NCBI RefSeq assembly: GCF_001894825.1
Contig: NZ_BCWY01000030.1
Span: 44,936-108,935, forward strand
From: Rhodococcus jostii NBRC 16295
GTDB taxonomy: Bacteria; Actinomycetota; Actinomycetes; Mycobacteriales; Mycobacteriaceae
DNA length: 64,000 nucleotides
Reading direction: 5' to 3'
Translations under genes and position numbers: made by a program
Part shown: positions 10,393 to 24,924 of the stretch, one piece after another
Layout of the letters: the number at the start of each line of letters is the position of its first letter
How positions within the stretch are numbered: position 1 is the stretch's first letter
Notes under the pieces: generated by a model
What the model was told of the DNA's origin: nothing
What the model saw: only the letters and a program-made list of their open reading frames with translations
The model's database searches: none

Positions 10393-10770
10393 TCAGGTCG
10401 GCGAGCACTCCAGGTACTGGTCCGCCCCGATCGCCCGGAGCACCGTGCGGACCCCGGTGGGAGCCCAGGCGTGGGTGCTGTCGGTGACGATCGTCGGGTC
10501 GGTCAGGGTGACGCTGCGTCGGCGCGTCTCGATGGTGCATCCGCCCGCCGCCACCACGTTGCGCACCCAGTCGCTCTGCGCTCCGTACGTCAGCGCGAAC
10601 CGGTAGCGGCCGTCCACGACGAACACGTTGACGGGTGTGCGATACGCCTTGCCCGACTTCCGGCCCCGGTGCTCGACCATGGCGAAACCGGGCAGGATCG
10701 TCGCGACGTGGCGGCTCACCTGATTGGTGGCGACCCGGTTGAACCGGGCGATCGAACGCGGCAACGCCAT
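10393..10770 (-). CDS. Deazaflavin (F420)-dependent nitroreductase-family protein (Ddn-like)
   Basis: A 125-residue member of the actinobacterial Ddn/DUF385 split-beta-barrel family, which binds F420 or related flavins. The signature VEHRGRKSGKAYRTPVNVF (~residues 32-50) is present, and the C-terminal half has LTYGAQSDWVRNVVAAGGC, typical of the family's F420-binding fold. The start is taken at the ATG giving MALPRSIARFNRV; an upstream in-frame GTG-type start at 10803 would add 11 residues. Physiological substrate unknown. It is a short gene upstream of dop on the same strand. Confidence 0.82.
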   Translation of the reverse strand: MALPRSIARFNRVATNQVSRHVATILPGFAMVEHRGRKSGKAYRTPVNVFVVDGRYRFALTYGAQSDWVRNVVAAGGCTIETRRRSVTLTDPTIVTDSTHAWAPTGVRTVLRAIGADQYLECSPT

Positions 10771-10853
10771 GAACTCGCACTCCTTCGGCACCGGAACGAG
10801 CAACCACCCACGACAGTACCGACGCCCGACGGGGTGCTGGCAGGATCGACCGC

Positions 10854-11402
10854 ATGGATTCCGTCCCGAACACCCCGCCCGGCACGGACGAAGTGGTGGC
10901 GGTGTTCGACAGTGCGGGCCGACCGGTCGGTACCGCCGAGCGTTCCCGGGTCTACGCCGAGGGGTTGTGGCACGCCAGTTCCGGGGTGCTCGTCCGATCC
11001 GGTGACGGCCGGCGCGTCTACGTGCACAGGCGGTCGGACACGAAGACGGTGTTCGCCGGACAGCACGACTGCCTGGCGGGCGGCGTGGTCGATCCGGGAG
11101 AAACGGCGGAGGAGGCCGCCGCCCGGGAACTTGCGGAAGAACTCGGCATCACCGGAGTCGACCTCACCCCCATCGCGCAGGCGGCGTGGGACGGGCACTG
11201 GAAGGGACTGAGGCTGCGCTGCCACCTGTTCGCCTACGAGACGCACTGGGACGGCCCGGTCGTCCACCAGGCCAGCGAGATCGCGGCCGGGTGGTGGTGG
11301 GCGCCCCACGAACTGGTCATGCATCTGCGCGACCCGCAGTGGCCGTTCGTCCCGGACACCCGGGCGCTGCTGGAGGACTATCTCGTCGACCGGGACCGCT
11401 GA
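10854..11402 (+). CDS. NUDIX hydrolase (YfcD-like)
   Basis: A 182-residue NUDIX-fold protein that should hydrolyse a nucleoside-diphosphate-linked compound. The Nudix box is intact (GGVVDPGETAEEAAARELAEELGI, residues ~75-98; given here by its key G, E, RE and EE positions). The domain begins around residue 15 and ends with WWWAPHELVMHL, resembling the isopentenyl-diphosphate-isomerase-like/YfcD branch. Exact substrate cannot be told. It is convergent with mpa, separated by a strong bidirectional hairpin. Confidence 0.85.
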   Translation: MDSVPNTPPGTDEVVAVFDSAGRPVGTAERSRVYAEGLWHASSGVLVRSGDGRRVYVHRRSDTKTVFAGQHDCLAGGVVDPGETAEEAAARELAEELGITGVDLTPIAQAAWDGHWKGLRLRCHLFAYETHWDGPVVHQASEIAAGWWWAPHELVMHLRDPQWPFVPDTRALLEDYLVDRDR

Positions 11403-11413
11403 CACCGAAGGAA

Positions 11414-11454
11414 CCTGCACGGCGGGAACAGAATTCGAGTTCCCGCCGCGCAGG
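11414..11454. terminator. Bidirectional terminator hairpin between NUDIX gene and mpa
   Basis: A near-perfect inverted repeat: CCTGC-a-CGGCGGGAAC (11414-11429) pairs with GTTCCCGCCG-c-GCAGG (11439-11454), one A/C mismatch, 9-nt loop. It sits between two convergent genes, 10 bp before the mpa stop. No U-tract, as is common for high-GC actinobacterial terminators. Confidence 0.8.
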
Positions 11455-11464
11455 TCGTGACGGC

Positions 11465-13240
11465 TTACAGGTACTGGCCCGTGTTGGACTCGGTGTCGAT
11501 GGCGCGGCTGGCGCTCGCGTTCTTGCCGGTGACCAACGTGCGGATGTAGACGATCCGCTCGCCCTTCTTACCCGAGATCCGTGCCCAGTCGTCGGGGTTG
11601 GTGGTGTTCGGCAGGTCCTCGTTCTCGGAGAACTCGTCGACGATGGAGTCGAACAGGTGCTGGACCCGCAGGCCCCGGGCACCGGTATCGAGCACCGACT
11701 TGATCGCGTACTTCTTGGCGCGGTCGACGATGTTCTGGATCATCGCCCCCGAGTTGAAGTCCTTGAAGTACAGGACCTCCTTGTCGCCGTTGGCGTACGT
11801 GACTTCGAGGAAGCGGTTCTCCTCGCTTTCGGCGTACATGCGGTCGACGACCCGTTCGATCATCACCCGGATGCAGGCGGTGCGGTCGCCACCGAACTCC
11901 GCGATGTCGTCGGCGTGCACCGGCAGCGTCTCGACGAGGTACTTCGAGAAGATGTCCTGCGCCGACTCCGCGTCGGGGCGTTCGATCTTGATCTTCACGT
12001 CGAGGCGGCCCGGACGCAGGATCGCGGGGTCGATCATGTCCTCGCGGTTGGATGCGCCGATCACGATGACGTTCTCGAGCCCCTCGACACCGTCGATCTC
12101 ACTGAGCAGCTGAGGCACGACGGTGGTCTCGACGTCGGAGGAGACACCCGACCCGCGGGTACGGAAGATCGAGTCCATCTCGTCGAAGAACACGATCACC
12201 GGGGTGCCCTCGGACGCCTTCTCCCGGGCCCGCTGGAAGATCAGCCGGATGTGGCGCTCGGTCTCGCCGACGAACTTGTTCAGCAGCTCGGGGCCCTTGA
12301 TGTTGAGGAAGTAGGACTTGGCTTCCTTGCTGTCCTGCCCCCGGGCCTCCGCGATCTTCTTCGCGAGCGAGTTGGCGACCGCCTTGGCGATCAACGTCTT
12401 GCCGCACCCGGGCGGACCGTAGAGGAGCACACCCTTGGGTGGGCGGAGCTCGTATTCGTGGAACAGGTCCTTGTGGAGGAACGGCAACTCGACGGCGTCG
12501 CGGATCTGCTCGATCTGCCGGCCGAGACCGCCGATGTCGTCGTAGTGGACGTCGGGGACCTCTTCGAGAACCAGATCCTCGACCTCGGCCTTGGGGATCC
12601 GCTCGAACGCGTAGCCGGCCTTGGTGTCGACGAGGAGGGAGTCGCCCGGTCGCAGCTTCCGGGTGGGCGAGTCCGCGTCGTACGCGATCGACTCCTTCTC
12701 GCTCTCCTCGAAGACGGTGGCGAGGGGTTCGGCGAGCCAGACGATCCGTTCCTCGTCTGCGTGGCCGACGACCAGCGCGCGCTGGCCGTCGTCGAGGACC
12801 TCGCGCAACGTGCTGATCTCACCCACGCGCTCGAAGTTGCCCGCCTCCACGATCGTGAGTGCCTCGTTGAGGCGCACGGTCTGACCGAGCTTGAGGGTCT
12901 CGGCGTCGACGTTCGGGGAGCAGGTCAACCGCATCTTGCGACCGGAGGTGAACACGTCCACCGTCTGATCGTCGTGCACTCCGAGCAGCACGCCGTACCC
13001 GCTCGGCGGCTGGCCGAGGCGATCGACTTCTTCTCGAAGGGCAATGAGCTGCTGGCGGGCCTCCTTGAGGGTGTCCATCAGCTTGGTGTTCCGGATGGAC
13101 AGCGAGTCCACTCGCGATTCCATCTCACGAAGCTGTTCCGGCGACTCCGCGAGCTGCCTGCGCAGTGCCGACGCCTCTGCGCGCAACGCCTCGAGCTCTC
13201 GTGCGGCCGCAACCGAATCGGGGTTCTCTGTCGAGCTCAT
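11465..13240 (-). CDS. mpa: Proteasome-associated ATPase Mpa/ARC
   Basis: Hexameric AAA+ unfoldase that recognises Pup and threads substrates into PrcBA. The 591-residue protein has an N-terminal coiled coil (~10-75, Pup-binding), tandem OB-fold domains (~80-230), the AAA domain with Walker A GPPGCGKT (~275-282) and Walker [11 protein letters not shown] (~348-357), and a C-terminal QYL tail that inserts into the alpha-ring pockets. The ATG start has a GGGAGGAG ribosome site 7 nt upstream. The gene stands alone between convergent and divergent neighbours. Confidence 0.98.
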   Translation of the reverse strand: MSSTENPDSVAAARELEALRAEASALRRQLAESPEQLREMESRVDSLSIRNTKLMDTLKEARQQLIALREEVDRLGQPPSGYGVLLGVHDDQTVDVFTSGRKMRLTCSPNVDAETLKLGQTVRLNEALTIVEAGNFERVGEISTLREVLDDGQRALVVGHADEERIVWLAEPLATVFEESEKESIAYDADSPTRKLRPGDSLLVDTKAGYAFERIPKAEVEDLVLEEVPDVHYDDIGGLGRQIEQIRDAVELPFLHKDLFHEYELRPPKGVLLYGPPGCGKTLIAKAVANSLAKKIAEARGQDSKEAKSYFLNIKGPELLNKFVGETERHIRLIFQRAREKASEGTPVIVFFDEMDSIFRTRGSGVSSDVETTVVPQLLSEIDGVEGLENVIVIGASNREDMIDPAILRPGRLDVKIKIERPDAESAQDIFSKYLVETLPVHADDIAEFGGDRTACIRVMIERVVDRMYAESEENRFLEVTYANGDKEVLYFKDFNSGAMIQNIVDRAKKYAIKSVLDTGARGLRVQHLFDSIVDEFSENEDLPNTTNPDDWARISGKKGERIVYIRTLVTGKNASASRAIDTESNTGQYL

Positions 13241-13358
13241 GTGCGTCTCCTCCCAATGAGATCTATCAACGCTACCGGCACTGTCCGAATTCTGCGCCGT
13301 GACACGGATTCTGCCGATTGCGAATCGGCATACGTGACACCCCGGGCTACCGAAACCC

Positions 13359-13377
13359 TCATGTTAGCCTTACCTAC
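13359..13377 (+). promoter_or_regulatory. Candidate IdeR/DtxR iron box upstream of LppK-like lipoprotein
   Basis: The 19-mer reads TCATGTTAGCCTTACCTAC. Compared with the DtxR/IdeR consensus TWAGGTWAGSCTWACCTWA it matches 16 of 19 positions, including the whole central TTAGCCTTACC core. It lies 46 bp before the lipoprotein start and 118 bp upstream of the divergent mpa start. Binding and iron control are inference. Confidence 0.55.
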
Positions 13378-13423
13378 CTGTCGAGCAGTGTCCTCTCTAT
13401 TCTGTGTAACGAAAGGGTTCGTC

Positions 13424-13927
13424 GTGATAATCCGCAAGCCCCCGAACGGCACATCCTCGATCGGTAGATCCGTGGTCGCCGTGGGCGCGATCGTCCTCGC
13501 GCTCGGGATGTCGGCCTGCTCGTCCGACGACGCGGCCGGCACCTCGGCGACAACGTCCGGGGCCACATCCTCCGCGGCCGCCGAAGCGGTCGCGGCCCCC
13601 ACCTCCGAGGAACTGCTCGGCACTCTCCAGGTCCTCGTGGACCCCGCCCGCCCGGTCGACGAGAAGACCGTCGTGGTGGTCGACGGCGAGGAACGCCGCC
13701 CGAATCTCGAGGCGATGACGGCGGCGATGGCCAACTACCCGGTGTCCTTCACGGTCACGGATGTGCAGGTAGAAGGCGATACGGCGACGGCGAACGTCGC
13801 GATCGCGAGCCCGCACGGCACCGCCGCCCCGACGGCGTGGACGTGGGAGAACGTCGACGGCACCTGGAAGGTGTCCGACGAGAGCACGTGCACCCTGCTC
13901 GGGATGGCACGGGCCGGCTGCAGCTAG
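13424..13927 (+). CDS. Secreted lipoprotein, LppK-position homologue
   Basis: A 167-residue predicted lipoprotein. The GTG start at 13424 follows GAAAGG at 13411 and gives a basic N-region (VIIRKPPNG), a hydrophobic core (SVVAVGAIVLALG) and the lipobox MSAC with Cys32 as lipidation site. After a Ser/Thr/Ala-rich linker the domain (~60-165) resembles the low-molecular-weight antigen MTB12-like/NTF2-like fold of actinobacteria (LVDPARPVDEKTVVVVDGEER). In M. tuberculosis the gene next to mpa is lppK, so this is the positional homologue. Function unknown. A candidate iron box lies upstream. Confidence 0.82.
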   Translation: MIIRKPPNGTSSIGRSVVAVGAIVLALGMSACSSDDAAGTSATTSGATSSAAAEAVAAPTSEELLGTLQVLVDPARPVDEKTVVVVDGEERRPNLEAMTAAMANYPVSFTVTDVQVEGDTATANVAIASPHGTAAPTAWTWENVDGTWKVSDESTCTLLGMARAGCS

Positions 13928-13935
13928 CGTTTCGT

Positions 13936-13970
13936 CCTTCGGCGGCGCCCCGCCCGGGCGCCGCCGAAGG
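13936..13970. terminator. Bidirectional terminator hairpin
   Basis: A perfect 15-bp stem (CCTTCGGCGGCGCCC with GGGCGCCGCCGAAGG) and a 5-nt loop lies between the lipoprotein stop and the convergent trmI stop. Confidence 0.85.
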
Positions 13971-13976
13971 CATGTC

Positions 13977-15829
<1,853 letters not shown>

Positions 15830-15833
<4 letters not shown>

Positions 15834-16666
15834 GTTCCGAGTCCTACTACGTACCAGTCGGTTCGGAAGTACTGAGTGCGCCGGCAACGGGCTCGGACCA
15901 GAAGGTCACCGTCGAGCGGTTCGGCAGCACGGATCTGACGATCAGCGTGTGGGCCGACACTATGCAGCACGGCGCTCCCCCGTCCGCGCTGCTCGTGCGG
16001 GCACTCGAACGGTGCGCCGCACGGGACGACGCACGCCTCACCCGGGTGGTGGTCGAGATCCTCGGCCCCATCCCGATCGCCGAACTCGAGGTCCGGTCCT
16101 GGGTGCAGCGCCCGGGACGCCGGGTGGAGCTGGTGGTCGCGGAACTGTGGACCGTCGGCGAACGCCCCCGCGCCGTGGCGCGGGGCTCGGCCTGGCGCAT
16201 GGAGACCGTCGACACCACCGACGCCGTCCACGTCGTCGACCCGCCGCTCGAACCTCGCTCCGAGGGTCGGGACGGTGCGTTCGGCGGCACCTGGAACTCC
16301 GGCTACCTGACCACCCTCGACTGGCGGTGGATCGCCGAAATGGGGTGCGAGGGCCCCGGCAAGCTGTGGGCGAGGCCGAAACCCACGCTGATCCTCGGCG
16401 AGACGATGACTCCGCTCGAGCGGCTGTTCTCCATCGCCGACATCGCCAACGGCGTGGGGTCGAAACTCGACCCGGCTGACTGGACGTTCCTCAACACCGA
16501 CCTCACCGTCCACATCTTCCGGGTGCCCGAGGGTGACTGGGTCGGCGTCAGCTCCGAAACCTCCATCGGCCCCGACGGAGTGGGCATGTGCGCGGGCGTG
16601 CTCTACGACGAGACCGGTGCCGTCGGCCGGATCGCCCAGACCGTACAGGTCCGCGCCCGCTCCTGA
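15830..16666 (+). CDS. Acyl-CoA thioesterase-family protein (double hot-dog)
   Basis: A 278-residue protein with the actinobacterial TesB-like acyl-CoA thioesterase layout: two hot-dog repeats, the first with VVVEILGPIPIAELEVRSWVQRPGRRVELV (~75-105), the second with GKLWARPKPTLILGETMTPLERLFSIADIANGVG (~178-210) and the final LYDETGAVGRIAQTVQVR. Expected reaction is hydrolysis of acyl-CoA, probably with medium or long chains; substrate is not shown. The ATG overlaps the nuclease stop. Confidence 0.8.
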
Positions 16667-16681
16667 ACGGAACGGGCGCGG
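16651..16681. terminator. Terminator hairpin overlapping thioesterase stop
   Basis: CCGCGCCCG (16651-16659) pairs with CGGGCGCGG (16673-16681), with an inner TCC/GGA extension; the stem encloses the TGA stop. It lies between convergent thioesterase and hisG genes and could serve both. Confidence 0.65.
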
Positions 16682-16703
16682 ATCGTCGTGCAGCGGAACG
16701 AGT

Positions 16704-17555
16704 TCAGAGCGCGCGGCAGGACCGGATGTTGGACGCGAGGATGGCCTTGGCGCCGAGGTCCGCGAGTTCGTCCATGACTCCGTTGTGGCCCTTGATCGGC
16801 ACCATCGCCCGGACCGCCACCCAGTTCTCGTCGGCGAGCGGCGACAGCGTCGGCGACTCCAGGCCCGGCGTGATCTTCAACGCGTCGTCGAGGATCGTCT
16901 TGGGGCAGTCGTAGTCGAGCATCAGGTTCTGCTGCGCGAACACGATGCCGCGCACCCGCTCGACCAGCTGGTTGCGCGCGGAGTCGTCGGCGGGCGAGCC
17001 GGCGCGCTCGATGAGCACACCCTCGGAGTCGCACAGGGTGTCACCGAACGCGACCAGGTTGTGCTGGCGCAGCGTGCGACCGGAGCCGACGACGTCGGCG
17101 ATGGCGTCGGCGACACCGAGCTGGATCGAGATCTCCACGGCACCGTCGAGACGGATGACCGAGGCCTCGATCCCGCGGGCGGACAGGTCGTCGCGCACCA
17201 GGTTGGGGTAGGACGTGGCGATGCGGAGACCGGCGAGGTCCTCGACCGACCAGTCCTTGCCGGCGGGTGCGGCGTACCGGAACGTGGAGCGGCCGAATCC
17301 GAGCGACAGCCGTTCGGCGACCGGGGCGCCCGAGTCGCGGGCGAGGTCGCGGCCGGTGATGCCGAGATCGAGTTCCCCGGATCCGACGTAGATCGCGATG
17401 TCCTTGGGACGCAGGAAGAAGAACTCGACCTGGTTGGACGGGTCCAGGACGGTCAGGTCGCGGGAATCGGTGCGACGGCGGTAGCCGGCCTCGCTGAGGA
17501 TTTCGGCGGCGGACTCGGACAGCGAGCCCTTGTTCGGGACTGCGACGCGCAGCAT
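16704..17555 (-). CDS. hisG: ATP phosphoribosyltransferase HisG (long form)
   Basis: First enzyme of histidine biosynthesis, joining ATP and PRPP; allosterically inhibited by histidine. The 283-residue protein has [16 protein letters not shown], the [25 protein letters not shown] segment, the phosphate-binding [13 protein letters not shown] (~158-170), and a ~75-residue C-terminal ferredoxin-like regulatory domain (~205-283), marking the HisZ-independent long form. It lies 46 bp downstream of hisE, same order as M. tuberculosis. Confidence 0.97.
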   Translation of the reverse strand: MLRVAVPNKGSLSESAAEILSEAGYRRRTDSRDLTVLDPSNQVEFFFLRPKDIAIYVGSGELDLGITGRDLARDSGAPVAERLSLGFGRSTFRYAAPAGKDWSVEDLAGLRIATSYPNLVRDDLSARGIEASVIRLDGAVEISIQLGVADAIADVVGSGRTLRQHNLVAFGDTLCDSEGVLIERAGSPADDSARNQLVERVRGIVFAQQNLMLDYDCPKTILDDALKITPGLESPTLSPLADENWVAVRAMVPIKGHNGVMDELADLGAKAILASNIRSCRAL

Positions 17556-17601
17556 GGCTGAGGTTCCTTTCGGGAGCGGGTGGAGGAGTCTCGATCACCG
17601 A

Positions 17602-17865
17602 TCACAGATGTCGGTAGACGTCCTCGAGCTTGAGGCCCTTACCCACCATCAGCACCTGCGTCCAGTACAGCAGCTGAGAGATCTCCTCGGCGAGCGCCTC
17701 GTCGCTCTCGTGCTCGGCGGCGATCCACACCTCACCCGCCTCTTCGAGGATCTTCTTTCCCTGCGAATGGACGCCGGCGTCCAAGGCGGCAACGGTGCCG
17801 GACCCCTCGGGGCGGGTAGAGGCACGCTCGGTCAGCTCGGCGAACAGGGATTCGAAGGTCTTCAC
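17602..17865 (-). CDS. hisE: Phosphoribosyl-ATP pyrophosphatase HisE
   Basis: Second step of histidine synthesis, hydrolysing PR-ATP to PR-AMP and pyrophosphate. The 87-residue all-helical protein from [11 protein letters not shown] carries the metal-binding motif [33 protein letters not shown], whose EEAGE and EE residues are intact. GTG at 17865 is chosen; another in-frame GTG at 17883 would add six residues and cannot be excluded. Confidence 0.94.
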   Translation of the reverse strand: MKTFESLFAELTERASTRPEGSGTVAALDAGVHSQGKKILEEAGEVWIAAEHESDEALAEEISQLLYWTQVLMVGKGLKLEDVYRHL

Positions 17866-17908
17866 GAGGACCCATTGTTTCACGCCGCCGCGGGCCTCTC
17901 CGAACCGG

Positions 17909-18802
17909 TCACCACCCGAGTGTGCGGCGGCTCTCGAACCGGCGGACGTCGCCCGACCGCGGGTCGGTGAACGCGATGGCCCGCGCCAGCAACCGCAGCG
18001 GGGTCGAGAAGTCGCCGGGTTCGGATCGGCGGAAGTCCGGGTAGTAGTTGTCACCCTCGATCGGCAGCCCCAGCGAGGACATGTGCAGGCGCAGTTGGTG
18101 CGTGCGGCCGGTCTTCGGCAGCAGCCGGTACCGTCCGCGGCCGTCCCGGGCCTCGATCAGGTCGACGACCGTCTCACTGTTCGGTTCTCCCGGTTCCTCC
18201 GTCGCCGTCATGATCCCGTGTTCCTTGACGATGCGACTGCGAACGGTCCGGGGGAACGTGAGCGCAGGATCGTGTGCGGCGACGGCCTCGTATTCCTTGG
18301 TGACCTGCTGGGAGACGAACAGCTCCTGGTACGCCCGGCGGTCTTCTCGCCGGACCAGGAACACCAGGACGCCGGCCGTCATCCGGTCGAGCCGATGGGC
18401 CGGCGTGAGATCGGGCAGGTCGAGCGCCCTTCGCAGCCGCACCACCGCCGTCTCGGTGATGTGCGCGCCGCGCGGGATCGTCGCGAGGAAATGGGGTTTG
18501 TCGATCACCACGAGGTGGTCGTCGCGGTGCAGGATGTCGATCTCGAACGGAACCGGGATCTCCGGTGCCGGGTCTCGGTAGAAGTACACGAACCGGGTGG
18601 GGGCATACCGGGTTCCGCGATCGACCACCCGCCCGTGTTCGTCGACGACTCCCCCGCCGTCGATCAGGGACAGCCAGTGCGCGCGCTCGTCCGGGTAGGT
18701 CTGGACCAGGAAATCGGCGACCGTCTCCGCGCCGAGTCCGGCCGGCATCCGGAGGCGATCGGGACCGAGACCGTTGCGGACCGGCAAGGGTGCCCCGGCC
18801 AC
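17909..18802 (-). CDS. RluA-family RNA pseudouridine synthase
   Basis: A 297-residue RluA-type pseudouridine synthase. The catalytic motif [14 protein letters not shown] (~140-153, Asp of HRLD) is intact, preceded by [16 protein letters not shown] and followed by the [22 protein letters not shown] signature. The N-terminal segment ([27 protein letters not shown]) is an S4-like region. The modified rRNA or tRNA site cannot be predicted. GTG start; one base separates it from the upstream trhO stop, so the two RNA-modification genes are co-transcribed. Confidence 0.9.
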   Translation of the reverse strand: MAGAPLPVRNGLGPDRLRMPAGLGAETVADFLVQTYPDERAHWLSLIDGGGVVDEHGRVVDRGTRYAPTRFVYFYRDPAPEIPVPFEIDILHRDDHLVVIDKPHFLATIPRGAHITETAVVRLRRALDLPDLTPAHRLDRMTAGVLVFLVRREDRRAYQELFVSQQVTKEYEAVAAHDPALTFPRTVRSRIVKEHGIMTATEEPGEPNSETVVDLIEARDGRGRYRLLPKTGRTHQLRLHMSSLGLPIEGDNYYPDFRRSEPGDFSTPLRLLARAIAFTDPRSGDVRRFESRRTLGW

Positions 18803-18803
18803 C

Positions 18804-19661
18804 TCAGAGGGTCCGATTCTCGGCGCAGCGGTCGCAGACGAGGACGAGTTCGCGGTCCCGGTCGTCGGGCAGATTCTCGTACCGGGACGTCGGACCGCCG
18901 CATTCCGTGCAGCGTCCCAGGGTCTTCGCCTGATCGCTGAATTCGATGTTCATCCGCTTGTCGAAGACGTAGAGCGAGCCCTCCCACAAACCGGTGTCGC
19001 CGAACGTCTCGCCGTAGCGGACGATGCCGCCGTCCATCTGGTAGACCTCCTCGAACCCGCGCGCACGCATCAGCGAGGACAGGACCTCGCAGCGCACACC
19101 GCCGGTGCAGTAGGTGACCACCGCCCTGTCCTTGAGGTGGTCGTACTTGCCGCTGTCGAGTTCGTGCACGAAGTCGCGGGTGGTCGACACGTCGGGCACA
19201 ACTGCGTCCTTGAACCGTCCGATCTCGGCCTCGAATGCGTTGCGGCCGTCGAAGAAGACGACGTCGTCGCCGCGGCCCTCGACCAGGCGGTGCACCTCTT
19301 CCGGCGCCAAGTGGGTGCCCCCGCCGACGACGCCGTCCGCGTCCACCTTCAGCTCGCCCGGCGCGCCGAACGTCACGATCTCCGACCGCACCTTCACGCT
19401 CAGCCGCGGGAAGTCGTCACCGAGCCCGTCGGACCACTTGATGTCGGCGTCCCTGAACGGCGCGTAGCCGCGCGTTCCCTTCACATACCGTTTGACGTCG
19501 CGGATGTCGCCGCCGACGGTCGCGTTGATGCCGTGCTCGGAGACCAGGATCCGCCCGGTCAGGTTGTGCGCCTCGGCGAGCGTGTACTGCCACAGCCGTA
19601 TCGCCTCCGGATCGGCGAGCGGAGTGAACACGTAGAACAGCACGATTTTCGGAACAGCCAC
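18804..19661 (-). CDS. trhO: tRNA uridine 5-hydroxylase, rhodanese-like (TrhO/YceA)
   Basis: Oxygen-dependent formation of 5-hydroxyuridine at wobble U34 is the role known for this family. The 285-residue protein has an N-terminal acylphosphatase-like domain ([34 protein letters not shown]), a rhodanese domain with active-site loop CTGGVRCE (~190-197), and a C-terminal Cys-rich region with CTECGG and CDRC that could bind zinc. ATG start. It is directly upstream of the pseudouridine synthase. Confidence 0.92.
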   Translation of the reverse strand: MAVPKIVLFYVFTPLADPEAIRLWQYTLAEAHNLTGRILVSEHGINATVGGDIRDVKRYVKGTRGYAPFRDADIKWSDGLGDDFPRLSVKVRSEIVTFGAPGELKVDADGVVGGGTHLAPEEVHRLVEGRGDDVVFFDGRNAFEAEIGRFKDAVVPDVSTTRDFVHELDSGKYDHLKDRAVVTYCTGGVRCEVLSSLMRARGFEEVYQMDGGIVRYGETFGDTGLWEGSLYVFDKRMNIEFSDQAKTLGRCTECGGPTSRYENLPDDRDRELVLVCDRCAENRTL

Positions 19662-19676
19662 GGGAAACCAGAATAC

Positions 19677-20361
19677 CTAGAGACGCACACCGCTCCGCTG
19701 CGCCCACAGATCGACCAGGTCGGAACCGGTGAGACCTTCGAGGCTGTCCCGGAACACCCGCCCCGGGGCGTCCGCCACCGCGATCTCGCACGGGACGACG
19801 AGCACGACGCATCCCGCGGCCTGCGCGGATGCCGCGCCGGTGGGCGAATCCTCGATGGCGAGGCACTGCGACGGATCCAGCCCGAGCAGTTCCGCGCCCC
19901 GCAGATACGGGTCCGGATGCGGTTTGCCGGCAGGAACCTCGTCGCCGCACACCGAGTGGTCGAAGTGATGCCGGCCGAGCGTCTCGAGTGCCCGCTCGGT
20001 GAGCCGGCGCTCGGTGTTGGTCACCAGCGCCGACCGCAGGCCGTGCGCCCGCACGGTCTGCAGTGCGTCGTGGGCGCCCGGCCGCCACGGGATCCCGTCG
20101 CCGAACAACTCCTCGACGCGGGTGAACATCCACTCCTTGGCCTCGGCCAGCGCTGCCGGGTCCCGGTCGAGCCCAAGGGCGTCGAAGATGACGCCGAGAG
20201 CGTTGGCGCTGGACGCGCCGATCGTCTTCAGCCGGGTCTCCTCGGTCATGGGTCCGCCGAGGTGCAGCGACAGCTCCCGCACCGCGACGTCCCACATCTT
20301 CTCGGAATCGAGCAGAGTTCCGTCCATGTCCCACAGAACACCTGCGAGACCGGTCTGCGCG

Positions 20362-20369
<8 letters not shown>
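19677..20369 (-). CDS. HAD-superfamily hydrolase (beta-phosphoglucomutase-like)
   Basis: A 230-residue HAD phosphatase of the subfamily IA type. Motif I VLWDMDGTLLDSE (~11-23, Asp14/Asp16), motif II VTNTE (~115), Lys in KPHPDPYL (~150) and motif III IEDSPTGAASAQAAG (~170) are intact, with a helical cap between. It probably dephosphorylates a small sugar phosphate or phosphoglycolate-like compound. Its ATG overlaps the metH stop by eight bases, so it is coupled to metH. Confidence 0.87.
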
Positions 20370-23931
<3,562 letters not shown>

Positions 23932-23982
23932 GCCGTCCAGACTAGTGGGCGCGGGAACGGAGGCTGGCCGTAGGCTGGGTGG

Positions 23983-24924
23983 GTGAGTTCCAGTGAGTTC
24001 CCTGTCACGCCTGCGGGCCGCGACGACGACGCCCCCGACACCGCAAATGTCGGTGCGGTGGACAGCGGCGTACCCGTACTTCGTGACCCTGTCCTGGTCG
24101 CCGCCTTCGAGGGCTGGAACGACGCTGGCGACGCCGCGAGCGGCGCCGTCGAGCATCTCGAGTTGACCTGGGACGCCCAGCCGCTCGCCGAGCTGGACTC
24201 CGAGGAATACTACGATTACCAGGTCAATCGTCCCACGGTTCGGCAGGTCGACGGCGTCACCCGGGAGATCGTGTGGCCCGCCACCCGGCTGTCGGTGTGC
24301 TCGCCTCCCGGCAGCGACCGCGACGTCGTGCTGCTGCGCGGGATCGAACCGAACATGCGCTGGCGCAGCTTCTGCGAAGACCTCCTCGAGCTGATCGACC
24401 AACTCCAGATCAACACCGTGGTGATTCTCGGCGCGCTGCTCGCGGACACCCCGCACACGCGGCCGGTCCCGGTGACAGGCAGCGCGTACAGCAGCGAGGC
24501 CGCCGAGCGTTTCAACCTCGAGCAGACCCGCTACGAGGGGCCGACCGGCATCACCGGCGTGCTGCAGGACGCGTGCGTCCGCGCGGGTGTGCCTGCCGTG
24601 TCGTTCTGGGCGGCCGTGCCCCACTACGTGTCCCAGCCGCCGAACCCCAAGGCCACGGTCGCGCTGCTGCAGCGCGTCGAGGACGTCCTCGACATCGAGG
24701 TACCCCTCGGCGAACTGCCGTCCCAGGCCGACGACTGGCAGGAAGCGGTCACCGAGATGACCGCGGACGACGAGGAGATCGGCGAGTACGTCCGTTCCCT
24801 CGAGGAGCGCGGCGACGCCGAGACCGACATCTCCGAGGCCATCTCGAAGATCGACGGTGACGCGCTCGCGGCCGAGTTCGAGCGGTATCTCCGTAGGCGT
24901 GGGCCCGGCAGCTTCGGGCTGTGA
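23983..24924 (+). CDS. PAC2-family protein
   Basis: A 313-residue member of the PAC2 (proteasome assembly chaperone 2-like) family, homologous by sequence and position to Rv2125. Recognisable segments are LVAAFEGWNDAGDAASGAVEHL (~37-58), RGIEPNMRW (~117), VVILGALLADTPHTRPVPVTG (~145-165) and the GPTGITGVLQDACVRAGVPAVSFWAAVPHYV stretch. A C-terminal acidic helical region follows. Despite the name, a role in bacterial proteasome assembly is not shown. GTG start; divergent from metH and overlapping the MFS gene. Confidence 0.87.
   Translation: MSSSEFPVTPAGRDDDAPDTANVGAVDSGVPVLRDPVLVAAFEGWNDAGDAASGAVEHLELTWDAQPLAELDSEEYYDYQVNRPTVRQVDGVTREIVWPATRLSVCSPPGSDRDVVLLRGIEPNMRWRSFCEDLLELIDQLQINTVVILGALLADTPHTRPVPVTGSAYSSEAAERFNLEQTRYEGPTGITGVLQDACVRAGVPAVSFWAAVPHYVSQPPNPKATVALLQRVEDVLDIEVPLGELPSQADDWQEAVTEMTADDEEIGEYVRSLEERGDAETDISEAISKIDGDALAAEFERYLRRRGPGSFGL

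Noticed and set aside
23932..23982. Cobalamin riboswitch upstream of metH
   Set aside because: Only 51 bp separate the divergent metH and PAC2 starts, too short for the structure.
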